From: Candidozyma auris
Lineage: Eukaryota; Ascomycota; Pichiomycetes; Serinales; Metschnikowiaceae
Direction of reading: 5' to 3'
DNA length: 64,000 nucleotides
NCBI RefSeq assembly: GCF_003013715.1
Contig: NC_072812.1
Location: 1,178,001 to 1,242,000, forward strand
Below the pieces are notes generated by a model. The model was not told the origin of the DNA. It saw only the letters and a program-made list of their open reading frames with translations, and did no database searches. The position numbers and the translations under genes were made by a program. Each line of letters opens with the position of its first letter. Position 1 is the stretch's first letter. Shown piece by piece: positions 49,820 through 58,616 of this stretch.

Positions 49820-51265
49820 ATGTCATACGCTAACGTTGCTGCAAACGGATCCAGTCCTAAACCAGACCAGGCGTCAGAAACCTCCAGGGCCTCATCGACG
49901 TCGGCACCAGCTTCCACTACCGAAAATGCATCTTCAGCGCCAGCTTCTGAGAAAAACACCGCTGAAACCACTCATGACGATGATGCTTCTCCAAAAGCCC
50001 AATCGTCTAGTGCCGCCATCGCTACTCCTAACGTCTGCAAGAAGGAAAAGAAGCCTTTGGCCCCAGCACCTGTACCAGCGAAGTCTGCTTGGGGTGCCTC
50101 ACTGACTCATACCACGCCTGCTGTTGACGAGCAGAAATGGCCCACTCCTGACAAAGCTCCAGCAGTTCCAGTGGCCCAGCCAGCTAACAAAGCTGCCTCT
50201 AAGTTCATAAGGCCCAACAAATGGGTTCCAATCAACGCGAAGGTGGTTTTGCCTTCCCCCAGAAGTCAGACTAGCGGTGCTGGTCAGCAAAAATCAAGAA
50301 GAAAGAACAAGGCCAACCGTAAGAAGGTGGGCCCTGCTGCCGCGTCTGAATACTCTACTCATGAAGCATCATCTGTAAAAAATCATGAGAAGGCAAAGGG
50401 CGACAGCATATCGGACGAGGGTCATGAAACAAATGAAACCTTTAAAGAGCTGGACGACGCTCAACATGACCAAGAATCGACGAACCTTGATCAGCAAGAC
50501 AAAAAGAAGACTGCCACCGTATCCAGCCAAAACCATCCTCAATCGCAATCTCACAAGGCGGGCAGAAAGTTCAACCCTCAATCTGGACCTGTCCCAAATG
50601 GCAAGGGCCATCAAGGTCGCCAACAACAAAACGGGTATTATCAGTCCTATGGACAAACCCAAGGATTAAACTCCAACTCCAATGGACAAAGACCATTCCG
50701 CCCTAACAATTCTGGCCAGTACAGGAGAAACAACAGTGCTGGAAACCTTCATAATGCATACCCTAATGGGTACCCTGCTCCTATGGGCATGCCATTTGTT
50801 CCTCACATTCCTCACCACCCTATGCCCCAGGGATTCATGCCAGGCATGCCATATGGTGTTCCTATGCCTATTCAAATTCCCCCACCAATTAGTCCTAAAC
50901 AGGAACCATCCCAAGCTTTGACTCAGCAAATCGACTACTATTTCTCGCTCGAGAACTTGCTCAGAGATATTTTCTTAAGAAAACACATGGGCACTGAAGG
51001 TTGGATTGATTTGGATTTAATTCTTGGGTTCAAGAGAGTGAAGATTATTACTAACGGTATCATGAATGCGATCGAAACTGCTGATGAAAAGGAGAAGGCA
51101 GACAAATTGGACAAGACCATATTGGCTGCCGTGCAAAGATGCAACAATGTTGAAATTGGTTACTTGAATGGCAAGGACAGCAACAACGCTACTGCTACTG
51201 AAGTTCAGTTGAGAGTGAAGAATAACTTTGAACACTGGCTTTTACCCGACAACATTCAGGTATAA
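49820..51265 (+). CDS. SRO9: La-motif RNA-binding protein (SRO9/SLF1 type)
   Basis: 481 aa (S. cerevisiae Sro9 434). The N-terminal two thirds is disordered: Ser/Ala/Pro/Lys-rich, a basic patch KSRRKNKANRKKVGP, then a Gln/Asn/Gly/Tyr stretch and a Pro/Met-rich stretch (about 300-355). The La motif is at about 371-460 (QIDYYFSLENLLRDIFLRKHM, GWIDLDLILGFKRVK). Yeast members bind mRNA and polysomes and affect translation of specific messages. The ATG at 49820 gives MSYANVAANG, typical of the family. It has good codon bias. Confidence 0.85.
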   Translation: MSYANVAANGSSPKPDQASETSRASSTSAPASTTENASSAPASEKNTAETTHDDDASPKAQSSSAAIATPNVCKKEKKPLAPAPVPAKSAWGASLTHTTPAVDEQKWPTPDKAPAVPVAQPANKAASKFIRPNKWVPINAKVVLPSPRSQTSGAGQQKSRRKNKANRKKVGPAAASEYSTHEASSVKNHEKAKGDSISDEGHETNETFKELDDAQHDQESTNLDQQDKKKTATVSSQNHPQSQSHKAGRKFNPQSGPVPNGKGHQGRQQQNGYYQSYGQTQGLNSNSNGQRPFRPNNSGQYRRNNSAGNLHNAYPNGYPAPMGMPFVPHIPHHPMPQGFMPGMPYGVPMPIQIPPPISPKQEPSQALTQQIDYYFSLENLLRDIFLRKHMGTEGWIDLDLILGFKRVKIITNGIMNAIETADEKEKADKLDKTILAAVQRCNNVEIGYLNGKDSNNATATEVQLRVKNNFEHWLLPDNIQV

Positions 51266-51637
51266 TGACCCTGACAGTAGGAAAGGTTTATGAGTTTTAA
51301 GTTTCGTCTCTTGAGTATCTTATCCATCCGTTGCATATCATTATACACTTCGATGCATCCTCGATGAAGCGGAATGGTAGGTCAAAAATCCTCAACATCA
51401 TGATCTGCTAAAGTCATCGCATTCCTCCCATGATTCAACTTCAAGAAGCTACTATTGATTAGCAAACTAAAAGGCAACAGTATTGCACCTTTCATTTTGT
51501 CAAGATGCAGATGTCAATTGATTCTCTATAAAATTATCTGATAGAGCTCCGCCATCAGTGCAGAGATCGAGACTACACTTGCAGTCACTGTTCGTATCGC
51601 ATACTCGACTTATTTACATAATTAGGATGGCCAAATA
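51266..51637. other. Convergent 3' flanks of SRO9 and BOR1
   Basis: 372 bp with no gene or clear RNA. It is AT-rich before the BOR1 stop. Confidence 0.4.
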
Positions 51638-53278
51638 TCACGCAGTTGTCTCATTAGAATACGAGCTCTTTTCCTCAGACGTGCACGACTGAACATCAAG
51701 ACTTTTGATGATGAAGTCTTCAGCCACAGCACCATCCAAGTAGTCAAGGTCTTCTTGAGGAATGATCCAAGGCCAAACGTACTTGGCACAAAGGGCAAAG
51801 AAAACCAAGACAGCAGGAAAGCCAATGGCCCCTCTAGTAAGGGTAATTGCAATCTCGGCACCACTTGCAATGAGCTGAAGAATAAGATAGACATAAAACC
51901 ATTTCCGTTTCTCCTTCGGAATGGAGTGCATTTCCTTGAAATATTGAGGACAATGTGGGTCATGACGAATGTAATCCTCATCAATAAAAATGAATCTTAT
52001 CCTGTTTGTAATTATATTGCCATGCAATCCACTAATTCCCATTATAAAGAATAAGCCTGCCAATATGGCTTGCGGTATAAGACCCAACACCACCAAAAGG
52101 GGCCCCGACATCATCACGAAAGTGGCAGCCCCTTGAGCCGTATTTGTAAATCTCTGCTCAACGACAGATTCAGGTCTGCCTGTCTTGAAATCTTCGACAA
52201 CTAAAGAGGAAGTGTGTAGGGGAGCTTGTGGGATAAGGCCATTGGGAGCAGGGAAGCCTAAGATCCCGGCAAGGCCGGTTGTCAAACCTAATAGCATGAA
52301 GTCCCAATGAAAAGAAGCTGGCTTCTTCAAAGGAAAGTCTTTCAGTTGACACATCAATGAAGAAACGTTGTGGTCAAAGTAGAACAAAAATGTGAGAAGG
52401 ATAGCAAATGGTATAGCAAAGAACATGTCACCCACAGAAATATTTTTGCCGGGCCAAAAGTGAATAAACCAGCCATGTTCTCGACCAAGCGCTGAGCTGC
52501 TAGATGTCGGCTGAAATGCACGAGTAGTCGGTAATCGAGCAAGCTCTACGTCATCCAAATACCCACCAAAGTGAATGAAACCGGTGAAGAAGATCACAGC
52601 CAAGGGAACACCGTAGTCCACAAAAAGCTTTCTGAATGGAGGCTTAAAATAATGAAGGTTTGTGCCAAACACAACTGAGCCAAGACCAAACAATACCATG
52701 AGTAAGGCCACCATGACTGAGCAGAAGCCTGAGGCAGGACCCGATTCTGTAAACTGGTTACTTAAGATAGCGACAGCTTTTTGACAATAAATAACGCAAA
52801 TAAAAAACCCGAAAACTTCACAAGAGAAGTTGGATATAATCTTCAAGTAGGTGACCCAGTTGAGGATGGCGATGGCGAAGTGCATCACCATGGACCATAG
52901 ATATATCCAACACATAAAGGGGAAATACGGAGTACCTCTGTCCTTGATGATATCGTACACCGTATAACTGAAAATAGCAATAGGCCCAGTCACTCCGACA
53001 ATACATAAAGGCTGGCCCGAGAAAAGACCAAATACGACTCCGGCTATAGCAGAGCTTATTAGCACTTCGTTTACCCCGTAAGCATTATTCGTTCTGTCAA
53101 ACATATCTTGAGCAAAAGCTATTGCCGGTAGAAGATTTGTAAAAAAAATGTAAACCACCGAGGGAATCACTCTGTAGTTGTAGGCATCTGTGATATCAGA
53201 TGGATAGACTGAGATGCGGGCTCTCAAATCGTTGAGGATCCCTCTGCCTAGTTTAGGGTTCGGAATACGCCATTTCAT
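51638..53278 (-). CDS. BOR1: Borate/anion exporter (HCO3-transporter family, SLC4-like)
   Basis: 546 aa (S. cerevisiae Bor1 576). A plasma-membrane transporter of the band-3-like fold with about 12-14 hydrophobic segments. Family marks include YPSDITDAYNYRVIPS near the start, the GQPLCIVGVTGPIAIFSY substrate-site segment, and GFPAPNGLIPQAPLHT. It exports borate and affects vacuolar protein sorting in S. cerevisiae. Single exon, ATG at 53278. No truncation is seen. Confidence 0.92.
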   Translation of the reverse strand: MKWRIPNPKLGRGILNDLRARISVYPSDITDAYNYRVIPSVVYIFFTNLLPAIAFAQDMFDRTNNAYGVNEVLISSAIAGVVFGLFSGQPLCIVGVTGPIAIFSYTVYDIIKDRGTPYFPFMCWIYLWSMVMHFAIAILNWVTYLKIISNFSCEVFGFFICVIYCQKAVAILSNQFTESGPASGFCSVMVALLMVLFGLGSVVFGTNLHYFKPPFRKLFVDYGVPLAVIFFTGFIHFGGYLDDVELARLPTTRAFQPTSSSSALGREHGWFIHFWPGKNISVGDMFFAIPFAILLTFLFYFDHNVSSLMCQLKDFPLKKPASFHWDFMLLGLTTGLAGILGFPAPNGLIPQAPLHTSSLVVEDFKTGRPESVVEQRFTNTAQGAATFVMMSGPLLVVLGLIPQAILAGLFFIMGISGLHGNIITNRIRFIFIDEDYIRHDPHCPQYFKEMHSIPKEKRKWFYVYLILQLIASGAEIAITLTRGAIGFPAVLVFFALCAKYVWPWIIPQEDLDYLDGAVAEDFIIKSLDVQSCTSEEKSSYSNETTA

Positions 53279-54361
53279 GGTGCATGCGATGCTTGAATGT
53301 GTGCTCTAGGGTCTATTCTAAAGAAATAGTAGTCTATAACGAGTATCTAATGGCGGAAATGCTCTTCCCATCCTTGCAGCAACATTATCAGAAATCTCTG
53401 CAGGAGCCTGTCGGTATGCACCTGATTTCTCGGTTCTCCCATGGGAAACCTTCAAAGAAATTTAAAAGAAAAGGGGTGGGAAAAGTACACTAGTTGTCAA
53501 ATATAAAATTTCATTTGAATGACTCCAAAGTTACGTCTTCTTCAAAGAATCTGTGTTCGTTAGCCGAGATCAATCATCTAACGTTCTCACGCACTGTATG
53601 TGTATTTCTTCTTTTCGGCAAGCCAGCCACGAGCCCCGAGCAAGATCATGTCGAGTCTTACATTAAGAGAAGCTGGGACTACGTGACCTAGGTATTGAGG
53701 AACAAGCAAGCATTGATAAGAAGTCTATTATGAATATAGATTTTAAGAACAGGGAGCAATGACTACCGAGGTTACAAAGTCATAGAGCGAGAAGAATCAC
53801 AAAAGCCTGCCTGGCCTCCGCTCACTGGAAACCCGTTTTTGTCCACTGCAGTATAGTGCATTAAAAGCTGAGGATTTCTATTTTTTGTTCTTTTGACACT
53901 AATGATGAAAATTTTTTCTGTTGAATACATTGATTGAGGGTCGCTAAGGTCAAGATGTTAACATCTCTTCCTTAGCCTTAAACCTATACAAAATTATATA
54001 GCAAAACCCCCCCTCAGATCTGCGTAAGCTCCGAGCGTCCACATAGCATGCTACGCAAACCAGTTCCGCACACAACCCATTGGGGGACCAAAGAGCCAAC
54101 CAGAAACTTACCCAGGAAGCCAGCGCTTCTGTCATCGTCCCATAGGAGTCGTAAGACCGAGAGCCTGATCTAACTCGAGAGTCAGAAGAGGCTCAAGTGG
54201 GAGATGTTCTGAACGTAAATTTTTTTAAAGCTTCAGTTGGTAAGAACAATTGTTTTGCAAAACTATCACCAGAAAATCAGATAATCAAGATGATTGAGGT
54301 GATTTCATGGCTGTATTGACCTGCATATGAATTATACTTTTTCCCCCGTTTCGCAGAGCTT
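53279..54361. other. Intergenic region between BOR1 and tRNA-Ile (1.1 kb)
   Basis: No protein gene is supported. It holds the BOR1 promoter, a 32-bp imperfect palindrome at 53944-53975, and a segment (about 54000-54226) dense in complementary short stems and closed by a T7 run, which might be a structured RNA. Confidence 0.5.
53944..53975. repeat. Imperfect 32-bp palindrome
   Basis: CTAAGG, three mismatched bases, the perfect 14-bp palindrome AGATGTTAACATCT, three mismatched bases, CCTTAG. The two arms are exactly symmetric about 53959/53960. Confidence 0.8.
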
Positions 54362-54435
54362 GGTCCCTTGGCCCAGTTGGTTAAGGCGTGGTGCTAATAA
54401 CGCCAAGATCAGCAGTTCGATCCTGCTAGGGACCA
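54362..54435 (+). tRNA. tRNA-Ile (AAT)
   Basis: 74 nt. Acceptor GGTCCCT pairs with AGGGACC, discriminator A. D arm GCCCAGTTGGTTAAGGC. Anticodon stem TGGTG/CGCCA with loop CTAATAA gives AAT. T arm AGCAG-TTCGATC-CTGCT. It closely follows yeast tRNA-Ile(AAT). No intron. A T8 terminator starts 2 bp after the gene. The taspase-like gene begins only about 51 bp downstream. Confidence 0.97.
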
Positions 54436-54486
54436 ATTTTTTTTATGCATCTTCTTTTTGTTGCAATTGCTGAACACTAACAGTAG

Positions 54487-55482
54487 ATGGCCTTTTTGGT
54501 AATCCATGTTGGCGCAGGAAATCATCCAGAGTCCCAAAAAGAGGATTATAAGCGTCTTCTAAGGACTGCCCTTCGCTCTCGATCGTTTGTTCAAAGTAGC
54601 GCTATCATTGAGAGATCACCACTCACAAACACAGGCTACGGCTCTTCTTTGGATAGGTTTGGGAAGGCGTCTTGTGATTGCACGTTGGTGCAGTCCACTG
54701 ATGGAGCTGTTGATGTTCTATCGCTCCTAGGCGTGGATGATAAAACGTCACCCACAAGGGAATGTGTTCAGGTGAAGAAGAAAATTGACGATGAATTCTC
54801 GTCTGTTGATAAGCTCGGTCTACTGAAACCCACAGTTCTCCAATACGAGAAGATTAGGGACCAATTCGGTACTGGCGAGAGTTCCTCCTTGGTTCTGTCC
54901 AACTCAAAGGCATTGTATGAGAAGTACAAGAACTTAACCAGTGCGCCTATAGAGTCAATTCAGGACACCATTGGTGTGCTTCACTGGGACAAAAAATTGT
55001 CCATGGCAACATCATCAGGAGGAACGTTCTTGAAATTTCCTGGACGAGTTAGCTGTGCTGGAATATATGGCAGCGGCATAGCTCATATAGAGATGGAAAA
55101 CTTATCCATAAGTTGCATGTGTTCTGGGAACGGAGACGATATTATCAAGATTAGGCTAGCTAGTATTGTCGCAGATAACCTTTTGCAATCACACAAGAAA
55201 GAGAAGTGGCCGGAATACCCAAAGGTCATAGTTGACAGCATTATAGAACAGAGTAGGCACGCCAGTCTATCTGGACTCAATGATAAGAGCGAGCCAATTA
55301 TATACGTTGGTGTGCTAGCTGTGATCCGGATTGGAGAAAGAGCTACGTTGATATACTGCCATAGCACTGAGTCGTTTTACTTTGGCTTTCTGAACTTTAA
55401 AGGCGAACGAGAAATCGTCTTGAGCAGGCAGCTAGATAAGTCACACATAGGAAGTTTCGTAAGCGGACAATACAAATTATGA
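54487..55482 (+). CDS. Threonine aspartase (taspase-1-like, N-terminal nucleophile hydrolase)
   Basis: 331 aa. Asparaginase-2/taspase fold: N-terminal VIHVGAGNH, then the predicted self-cleavage site Asp160-Thr161 in QDTIGVLHWD (the new N-terminal Thr is the nucleophile). It is followed by SSGGTFLKFPGRV and AGIYGSG, which match the taspase-1 order, including the PGRV signature. Human taspase-1 cuts MLL and TFIIA after Asp; a yeast substrate is unknown. S. cerevisiae has no clear taspase. The start codon lies about 51 bp after tRNA-Ile, so its promoter overlaps or spans the tRNA. Confidence 0.8.
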   Translation: MAFLVIHVGAGNHPESQKEDYKRLLRTALRSRSFVQSSAIIERSPLTNTGYGSSLDRFGKASCDCTLVQSTDGAVDVLSLLGVDDKTSPTRECVQVKKKIDDEFSSVDKLGLLKPTVLQYEKIRDQFGTGESSSLVLSNSKALYEKYKNLTSAPIESIQDTIGVLHWDKKLSMATSSGGTFLKFPGRVSCAGIYGSGIAHIEMENLSISCMCSGNGDDIIKIRLASIVADNLLQSHKKEKWPEYPKVIVDSIIEQSRHASLSGLNDKSEPIIYVGVLAVIRIGERATLIYCHSTESFYFGFLNFKGEREIVLSRQLDKSHIGSFVSGQYKL

Positions 55483-55543
55483 TCTACATCTCCATGGTCT
55501 TGATGAAACCGTTTATATTAGCATTTAAGTTACAGAGTTACAC

Positions 55544-56014
55544 TTAACGAGAGGTGGCGTGGACCTTCTGGAAAGCACCCTTCTGCTGGGCCTTGGAGAC
55601 CTTACCCTGAGCACCCTGGGCAGCAGACTTGGCAGCCTGCTCCTTTCTCTCGGCCTTTCTGAGCTTAGCAACCTCCTTAGCCTTCTTCAATCTCTCCTCT
55701 CTGGTAGCCTTTCTCTCAGCTGGCTTCTGGTTTCTCTTCTCTCTGATCTGCTCCAAAGAAGCACCAACAATAGGTCTCTGGTGCTTCACGGTTCTTCTGG
55801 TTCTCTTCTTAGAAGTCTCCTCAGAGATACCCTTCTTGTGGTGTCTTCTGTACAAGACAGTCCAAGCAATTCTTCTTGGGTTCTTTCTCTGGTGGAACAA
55901 AGAGGCAGACTTGGAGGACTGGAATCTGAAAATCTTGGAGTCACCTCTGACGAACAAGGTACCTCTACCTGGGTAAATCTTGGAACCTGAGAAGGAGTCG
56001 ATTTCGATCTTCAT
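55544..56014 (-). CDS. RPL24: 60S ribosomal protein eL24
   Basis: 156 aa (S. cerevisiae 155), near-identical in the zinc-ribbon-derived N-domain ([20 protein letters not shown]) and ending in the family's [10 protein letters not shown]. Binds at the subunit interface. Strong codon bias. Just before the ATG, the sense strand reads TTACTAACAGGCTAG, an intron acceptor, so a 5'-UTR intron is probable. It is divergent from RPL30, the same pair arrangement as in S. cerevisiae. The opposite-strand open frames here are mirror images of its repetitive Lys/Arg/Glu codons. Confidence 0.97.
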
Positions 56015-56738
56015 TTTACTAGCCTGTTAGTAATTGTTTATTGTTGGTAAAAGGTTGCAATGGATCTTCCAACGCCTTTGAACTCCGTATAATCTTTTCT
56101 TCGATGTTTGGACGAGCGCTTTGGATTAATCTATGGCAACTTCCAGAGGGTCGGTACGTACCAAGTCTGTGGTTAAGGTAGAAAAGAGAGTGAGATTTGA
56201 AAACGAAAAATTTTACATGTTGGAGGCTCCGGGGCGTGTGCAGGTCGCACTCAAGGTCTCCAATGGGTAATAAGCTTTAGCGTGGTTGCAAAGTAGTCAC
56301 GTGGAATTCATAGGAGCCGTAAAGATTTCAGATTGAAAATTGCTTGTCTTTTTGGGTCAGCATTTAATAGAGAACTTTCAAGCTCGTATTCGAGTTATAG
56401 CTTTTTTTTGAAGCTGATCTTTCTTCATGATTGTGTCAATATGGCTGCCAATCCAGCGTTTGGTGGCAGCTTAAGTTGTCTACAACATCTCGCTCACAAA
56501 TGTTTCGTTGCTTCGATGCAATTTAATACCATACTACATCTGTCTCCTTATATGTTCTTCATACTTGCAGTTATTGACGTTGGTGCCGTAGCTGTCCTCC
56601 GGCACGTGATCAGAGTGACTGCGAAAGTGCCTCTCACTACCAGGTACCCTCTGCGCACAAATTTTCAGTACTTTATTTTTCTCACACCCTTTTCTTTCTC
56701 ATCTTCAGAGACCGGAGTGAAACAACAAATACACAGAG
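56015..56738. promoter_or_regulatory. Divergent ribosomal-protein promoter (RPL24/RPL30)
   Basis: A 724-bp shared upstream region with two CACGTG sites (56298-56303 and 56603-56608). Cbf1 binding at ribosomal-protein promoters, with Tbf1 and Fhl1/Ifh1, is known in Candida albicans. I see no clear Rap1 site. Confidence 0.5.
56019..56161 (-). other. Probable 5'-UTR intron of RPL24
   Basis: Acceptor TTACTAACAGGCTAG ends 4 nt before the ATG. The best donor candidate is GTACGT at 56161-56156. The acceptor is convincing because branch point and spacing match the proven introns here; the donor is a guess. Confidence 0.5.
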
Positions 56739-56747
56739 ATGGTCAGT
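56710..56747 (+). promoter_or_regulatory. RPL30 autoregulatory kink-turn over the 5' splice site
   Basis: GACC at 56710-56713 can pair with GGTC at 56741-56744, flanking the purine-rich GGAGUG and GAGAU strands. In S. cerevisiae the same GACCGGAGUG...AGAUGGUC arrangement forms the kink-turn that L30 binds to block splicing of its own RNA. The donor GTCAGT lies inside it. Confidence 0.8.
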
Positions 56748-57165
56748 ATATTTTGCAACATCAGATTTCAGGATGCCTCAGTAGCGCTGGCGTGAACGGG
56801 ATTGATGAAGTTCTGATACATTTTCACCAACATATTACTAACATGGAAAGGCCCCAAAAAGTAAGAACACTGACAACGTCAACGCCAAGTTGGGCTTGGT
56901 TATGAAGTCCGGTAAGTACACCTTGGGCTACAAGTCTACCGTCAAGGCCTTGAGAGCCGGTAAGGCTAAATTGATCATCATTGCTGGTAACACCCCAGTC
57001 TTGAGAAAGTCTGAGTTGGAATACTACGCTATGTTGTCGAAGACCCAGGTTTACTACTTCGCTGGTGGTAACAACGAGTTGGGTACCGTCTGCGGTAAGT
57101 TGTTCAGAGTCGGTACCATGGCCATTTTGGACGTTGGTGACTCTGACATTTTGTCTGCTATCTAA
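56739..57165 (+). CDS. RPL30: 60S ribosomal protein eL30 (two exons)
   Basis: Exon 1 is just the ATG at 56739-56741; exon 2 is 56851-57165. The product is 105 aa, identical in length to yeast L30 ([18 protein letters not shown]... [18 protein letters not shown]). The donor is the non-consensus GTCAGT, the same as in S. cerevisiae RPL30, and the acceptor is TACTAACATGGAAAG. Splicing is predicted to be repressed by L30 itself through the kink-turn at the donor. Strong codon bias. Confidence 0.96.
56742..56850 (+). other. RPL30 intron (109 nt)
   Basis: Donor GTCAGT at 56742-56747, branch TACTAAC at 56836-56842, acceptor AAAG ending at 56850. Removal joins ATG to GCC CCA AAA and restores the family N-terminus. 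Confidence 0.93.
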
Positions 57166-57239
57166 TTACACCGTGTAATATAGTTGGTTTGATATTTTAC
57201 ATGTAGCAATAGTAAACTTAGCTCTGATTCTCTTTTAAA

Positions 57240-57971
57240 TTATGCTTGGATTGCCTCAAGGTCTTCCTCAAGATCTTTGATGAGGTCCTCCTCTTGTCTT
57301 ATCAAGTCGTCCACATCGCGCCCCGGTGACCCAAACTCGAAGACGCTTTCCCCATGTGCACCAAGGTCTTCTTTTTGTTTCCGAACATCATCTTCTAGCT
57401 TCCTCGTTTCTTCCAAAAGCGTGAAATACTCACGCCTTATCCTTTCAAGCCTCTCGCTGACATCAGTGTCACTCACTATGTTAGGATGCTTCAGTACCAC
57501 ATCACTGGTACTTTTAAAAATGATATCAAAATCCTCAGATTCCAAAACCGCCGTCGAAATGAGCTTATATTGACTCAACACCTTCCTTTTCGTTGGCGAA
57601 GACATCGATTCGAATGGTGTATCGTCTTCAGTTACATCGACGAGACGTGGTACCCGTACCACTGCCCCAGAATCATTCTCCTCGAACTCTTCAAATACAC
57701 TTTTTCCGTCAATCCTTCGAGGTTGCAAATCAACAAGCATTTCAACACCACTCCCCTCGTCCTTTTGCCGTAGCGTCAGGCTTCCAAGGCCATTGCCTTT
57801 GACTATCTTGTAGACACTCAGCTCTGCTTCCGACGGATCGCGTATTAGTGAAGTGACATCTGGCTTGTTTATTATAGCATTGGTGAAAATCCCAGGCGGA
57901 CCGAAATCTAGTTTATTCATAGTATCACACAGAGCCTCTATAGAGGCTAATATGTCGCCTAATCGAGTCAT
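57240..57971 (-). CDS. SPC34: DASH/Dam1 complex subunit
   Basis: 243 aa (S. cerevisiae Spc34 295). The N-terminus carries the family pattern MNKLDFGPPGIFTNAI. An acidic middle with a Ser-Pro site (SMSSPTKRK) and a C-terminal coiled coil (about 165-243) follow. The DASH ring couples kinetochores to microtubule plus ends and is an Ipl1 target; BIR1 is also in this window but not adjacent. ATG at 57971. It is tail-to-tail with RPL30. Confidence 0.83.
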   Translation of the reverse strand: MTRLGDILASIEALCDTMNKLDFGPPGIFTNAIINKPDVTSLIRDPSEAELSVYKIVKGNGLGSLTLRQKDEGSGVEMLVDLQPRRIDGKSVFEEFEENDSGAVVRVPRLVDVTEDDTPFESMSSPTKRKVLSQYKLISTAVLESEDFDIIFKSTSDVVLKHPNIVSDTDVSERLERIRREYFTLLEETRKLEDDVRKQKEDLGAHGESVFEFGSPGRDVDDLIRQEEDLIKDLEEDLEAIQA

Positions 57972-58616
57972 TGTGTGGGCTCTGTTCTTCTGTACGTGTT
58001 GTTGGAAAGAGTTGTTTACCTTTCTATGTACACCACTCTGCGAGGTGGATTGTACATCAAACTGGATCGTGATCCATATAGATAAAAAGGAAAGAAAAAA
58101 AAAAAAAAAGTCTTCTTAGGAGAAGAAAAGGATAAAAGTGGCTTTGAAAAATATTATCGTTGTCGAGGAAATGGGGGTCTTCTCCCATCCATGATGGACT
58201 GTGAACTACCAATATCGGAGAAATGTGACGACATAGCGCCATAATAAAGCTCATGGTTAATACCTCATATGAAAGTAGTTGACAGATACAGTCTGCTCGT
58301 CTTCTTTACATTGTCCTGTTGCCTTTCCTCATTCTCATTACCCTTCTCGACTTTCCTTATTTTGCAGCCGCAGTGGAAGACTACCACTTAGTTAAGTCCA
58401 AATTAATTTGCCCAGAGATCTCATTTTTTAGACATTCATTATAATCATTCATGAAATCAGAAACCAAGACTCCATTTCCTTCAGCTACATAATACAGATA
58501 TTTAGATACTTACTTCATGTCATTGTCGCCCCACCCTCTATGTCTTCTCGATGTCGCCTGCATATCTTTCCCGGTTACTATATTCTCCTTCTTTAAAAAC
58601 TAGCTGGAATAAAGCC
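57972..58616. other. Divergent promoter region, SPC34 and KAE1
   Basis: 645 bp without a supported gene, containing an A15 tract at about 58095-58109. An out-of-frame ATG (58540) and an in-frame ATG (58551) precede the preferred KAE1 start. Confidence 0.45.

Noticed and set aside
53494..53691. 65-codon plus-strand frame
   Set aside because: No ATG start, no family likeness, inside the BOR1 upstream region.
53895..53940. C/D-box snoRNA
   Set aside because: AATGATGA resembles a C box but there is no CTGA D box or terminal stem within reach.
55559..55990. Long plus-strand Leu/Ser-rich frames
   Set aside because: Exact antisense of RPL24's Lys/Arg/Glu-rich coding sequence.
56333..56905. 190-codon frame upstream of RPL30 exon 2
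   Set aside because: It runs through the promoter, leader and intron of RPL30; splicing explains the signals.
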